Positions 43,859-45,458 of a stretch of DNA of 45,458 bases are shown in pieces. The DNA lies in NCBI GenBank assembly GCA_043809745.1, contig JBDROU010000068.1:1-45458 (forward strand), written 5' to 3'. The number at the start of each line of letters is the position of its first letter. The first letter of the stretch is position 1. The notes below the pieces were generated by a model. That model was not told the DNA's origin, searched no databases, and saw only the letters and a list, made by a program, of their open reading frames with translations. The translations under genes and the position numbers were made by a program. Source of the DNA: JBDROU01 sp043809745 [NCBI: bacterium] (lineage in GTDB: Bacteria > Elusimicrobiota > JBDRMW01).

Positions 43859-45224
43859 AATTTTGCATGGCTCTTTTAGAGATCCGAACGGAAATATATT
43901 TATTAAAAATGGAAGAATATGCCGAAGCATTAAGAAAACATATCAGCAAAATTATGATTTTCTTATTGACAGCGGATTGTATGGCAATCTGATTAGCAAT
44001 AACCTGCTTATACCCCATCTCGAAGCAAATCATTTCGATAAAGACGAAAATGAATACAAAATAATAGAACCTGAAATTATTCCATTCATATCATATCCAT
44101 ACGAATGGTGCTTTGATCAACTAAAAGATTCTGCTCTAACTACACTTGAAATCCAGAAGACTGCTCTAGAATACAACATGATATTAAAAGATGCTTCTGC
44201 ATATAATTTGCAGTTTAAGAATGGCAGGCCGATTCTTATAGATACGCTTTCATTTGAAATCTATGATGAGGGGAGTCCTTGGATTGCTTACAGGCAATTT
44301 TGCGAGAATTTTCTGGCCCCGCTGGCGCTTATGAGCTATGTGGACTGCGACCTACTTAATTTACTAAAGACATATCTGGACGGAATACCCTTAAGTACTG
44401 CAAAAAATCTTTTACATTATAAGGCCAGGTTCAACATGTCATTGTTGTTAAACATTTATCTCCAAAATTTAACAAAAACTATAAGTGAAAGTAAAAATAT
44501 CGGACATAGAACATATTTTATTAAAAAAAATAAATTGACAGTTCTCATGAATCAGCTCGAAGAATCGATTACGAAACTTAAAGTAAAAAAGTCCAGCACG
44601 GTATGGACCAATTACTATGATATAGCTGATTATACAGAAAACGGAATGAATCACAAAAAACTTATTGTTGAAAGCTATTTGCAGGAAACAAAACCGGCGA
44701 TTGTGTGGGATTTGGGCGCGAATGACGGCAGATTCAGCAAACTGGCTAGCAGAAAGGGGATATTAACTGTTTCCATTGACAAGGATCATTCGGCAGTCGA
44801 AGAAAATTATCTAATTTCAAAGAGTGATTCTGATGGTTTTATTCTGCCGTTAGTTATAGATATTACTAATCCTTCTCCAAAATTGGGTTTCAAGCTAGAA
44901 GAAAGGATGTCCCTCATTGACAGAGGACCGGCAGACACAGTAATAGCGCTTGGACTGATACATCATCTAATAATCACCAATAATATACCTATTAATTTTG
45001 TCGCAAGCTTTTTTAATGCAATATCCCGCTTTTTGATAATTGAGTTTATACCAGAATATGACAGTAAAGCAAAAATGATGCTTGAAAGAAAAAAGTATTT
45101 TCATAAAGATTTGACTCAAGAGAGATTCGAGGCAGAATTTAAGAAATTTTTTAATATACTTAAAATAACAAAGATAAAGGACTCAGAAAGGATTTTATAT
45201 TTATTGAAAAACCATGATAATTAA
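43848..45224 (+). CDS. Class I SAM-dependent methyltransferase with kinase-like N-terminal segment
   Basis: 458 residues. The C-terminal half has the SAM-binding motif VWDLGANDGRFSKLA (about residues 285-300), an acidic residue ending the next strand (VSIDKDH), and the ALGLIHHL segment. The N-terminal half contains LKDASAYNLQFKNGRPILID (about 107-135), which resembles the catalytic loop and DFG-like Asp of aminoglycoside-phosphotransferase/kinase folds (D...N...D). Substrate is unknown. The overlapping AYIDPGSGS membrane protein suggests action at the envelope, perhaps on a lipid or polysaccharide (inference). Confidence 0.85.
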   Translation: MTNEILHGSFRDPNGNIFIKNGRICRSIKKTYQQNYDFLIDSGLYGNLISNNLLIPHLEANHFDKDENEYKIIEPEIIPFISYPYEWCFDQLKDSALTTLEIQKTALEYNMILKDASAYNLQFKNGRPILIDTLSFEIYDEGSPWIAYRQFCENFLAPLALMSYVDCDLLNLLKTYLDGIPLSTAKNLLHYKARFNMSLLLNIYLQNLTKTISESKNIGHRTYFIKKNKLTVLMNQLEESITKLKVKKSSTVWTNYYDIADYTENGMNHKKLIVESYLQETKPAIVWDLGANDGRFSKLASRKGILTVSIDKDHSAVEENYLISKSDSDGFILPLVIDITNPSPKLGFKLEERMSLIDRGPADTVIALGLIHHLIITNNIPINFVASFFNAISRFLIIEFIPEYDSKAKMMLERKKYFHKDLTQERFEAEFKKFFNILKITKIKDSERILYLLKNHDN

Positions 45225-45322
45225 ACTTCACCCTTTATTTCTCCCTCTCCTGCTAGGGATATACCCTCTCATTAATGTATATCAAAATAATTTGAATGAA
45301 ATCACAACCGGAGATTTATTGA

Positions 45323-45458
45323 TGTTCCCCCGAAAAAGTGGACATGGAGTTAAGAGACTTTTAAGACTTGTTCAAACATGATCTGTTCAAACGCCTCGGG
45401 GCTTTTATAACCTAACAAAGAATGACGTCTTTGTCTATTATAAAATATCTCGATGTAC
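45323..45458 (-). mobile_element. IS3-family element, one end, cut by the window edge
   Basis: A terminal sequence TGTTCCCCCGAAAAAGTGG starts at 45323 and has the TG...CCCC...AAAGTGGACA form of IS3-family ends. The transposase C-terminus ends 6 bp inside it. The rest of the element lies beyond position 45458. Confidence 0.75.
45350..45458 (-). CDS. IS3-family transposase OrfB, C-terminal part (rest outside window)
   Basis: Thirty-five residues in one frame end at TAA 45350-45352. The visible FYNRQRRHSLLGYKSPEAF is the hallmark C-terminal motif of IS3-family DDE integrase-type transposases (F-N-x-x-R-x-H-x-x-L-G-Y-x-x-P). The catalytic core is outside the window, so intactness cannot be judged. 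Confidence 0.85.
   Translation of the reverse strand, partial: YIEIFYNRQRRHSLLGYKSPEAFEQIMFEQVLKVS

Overview
The window is an AT-rich bacterial chromosome segment, probably from an uncultivated Gram-negative lineage. Type IV pilin-like genes, a lipoprotein, Sec-secreted proteins, a very large Ig-like repeat protein, a FlgD-Ig-type secretion tail, a PAC2-family protein and a secreted TIM-barrel glycosidase-like protein together recall Omnitrophota/Elusimicrobiota-type candidate phyla. No rRNA or other phylogenetic marker confirms this, so the assignment is an inference.

Region 1 (1-14.7 kb) holds a minus-strand surface-protein locus. A secreted protein of at least 4,109 codons, open at the left edge, carries about 29 Ig-like repeats of about 124 residues. 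It lies 3 bp behind a small lipoprotein gene. Upstream are an intrinsic terminator and two GEMM (cyclic-di-nucleotide) riboswitch aptamers, both with A at the position that separates c-di-GMP (G) from 3',3'-cGAMP (A) sensors. The two aptamers are now separated by a RAYT (Y1 HUH transposase) element with 28-bp inverted termini. A strong sigma70-like promoter precedes the outer aptamer. The picture is cyclic-dinucleotide control of a giant surface protein, with a mobile element lodged in its control region.

Region 2 (14.7-17.5 kb) has a secreted glycoside-hydrolase-like protein (+) and a small MscS-related membrane protein (-).

Region 3 (17.6-32.9 kb) is one compact minus-strand nucleotide-biosynthesis operon: carA-carB-carB-guaA-purS-purQ-purL-purF-pyrG. 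It contains two complete, adjacent and different carB genes behind one carA. Most genes overlap or lie less than 30 bp apart, and a promoter is visible before carA. Most of these enzymes use glutamine as nitrogen donor.

Region 4 (32.9-34.7 kb) is accessory DNA: a gene-free stretch with two perfect DnaA boxes, the amputated tail of a FlgD-Ig-type secreted protein, and an AAA/DUF4143 ATPase flanked by 11-bp direct repeats.

Region 5 (34.7-39.8 kb, minus) has a HAMP-only membrane protein, a Lys/Glu-rich protein, a PAC2-family protein and SSB, then a YihY/BrkB membrane protein and a family-2 glycosyltransferase, with two recognisable promoters.

Region 6 (40-45.5 kb) has a secreted ankyrin protein, two type IV pilin-system genes (a PilX-like protein and a prepilin), a small membrane protein overlapping a kinase-like/methyltransferase gene, and the end of an IS3-family element cut by the window. 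I saw no tRNA, rRNA or CRISPR array.
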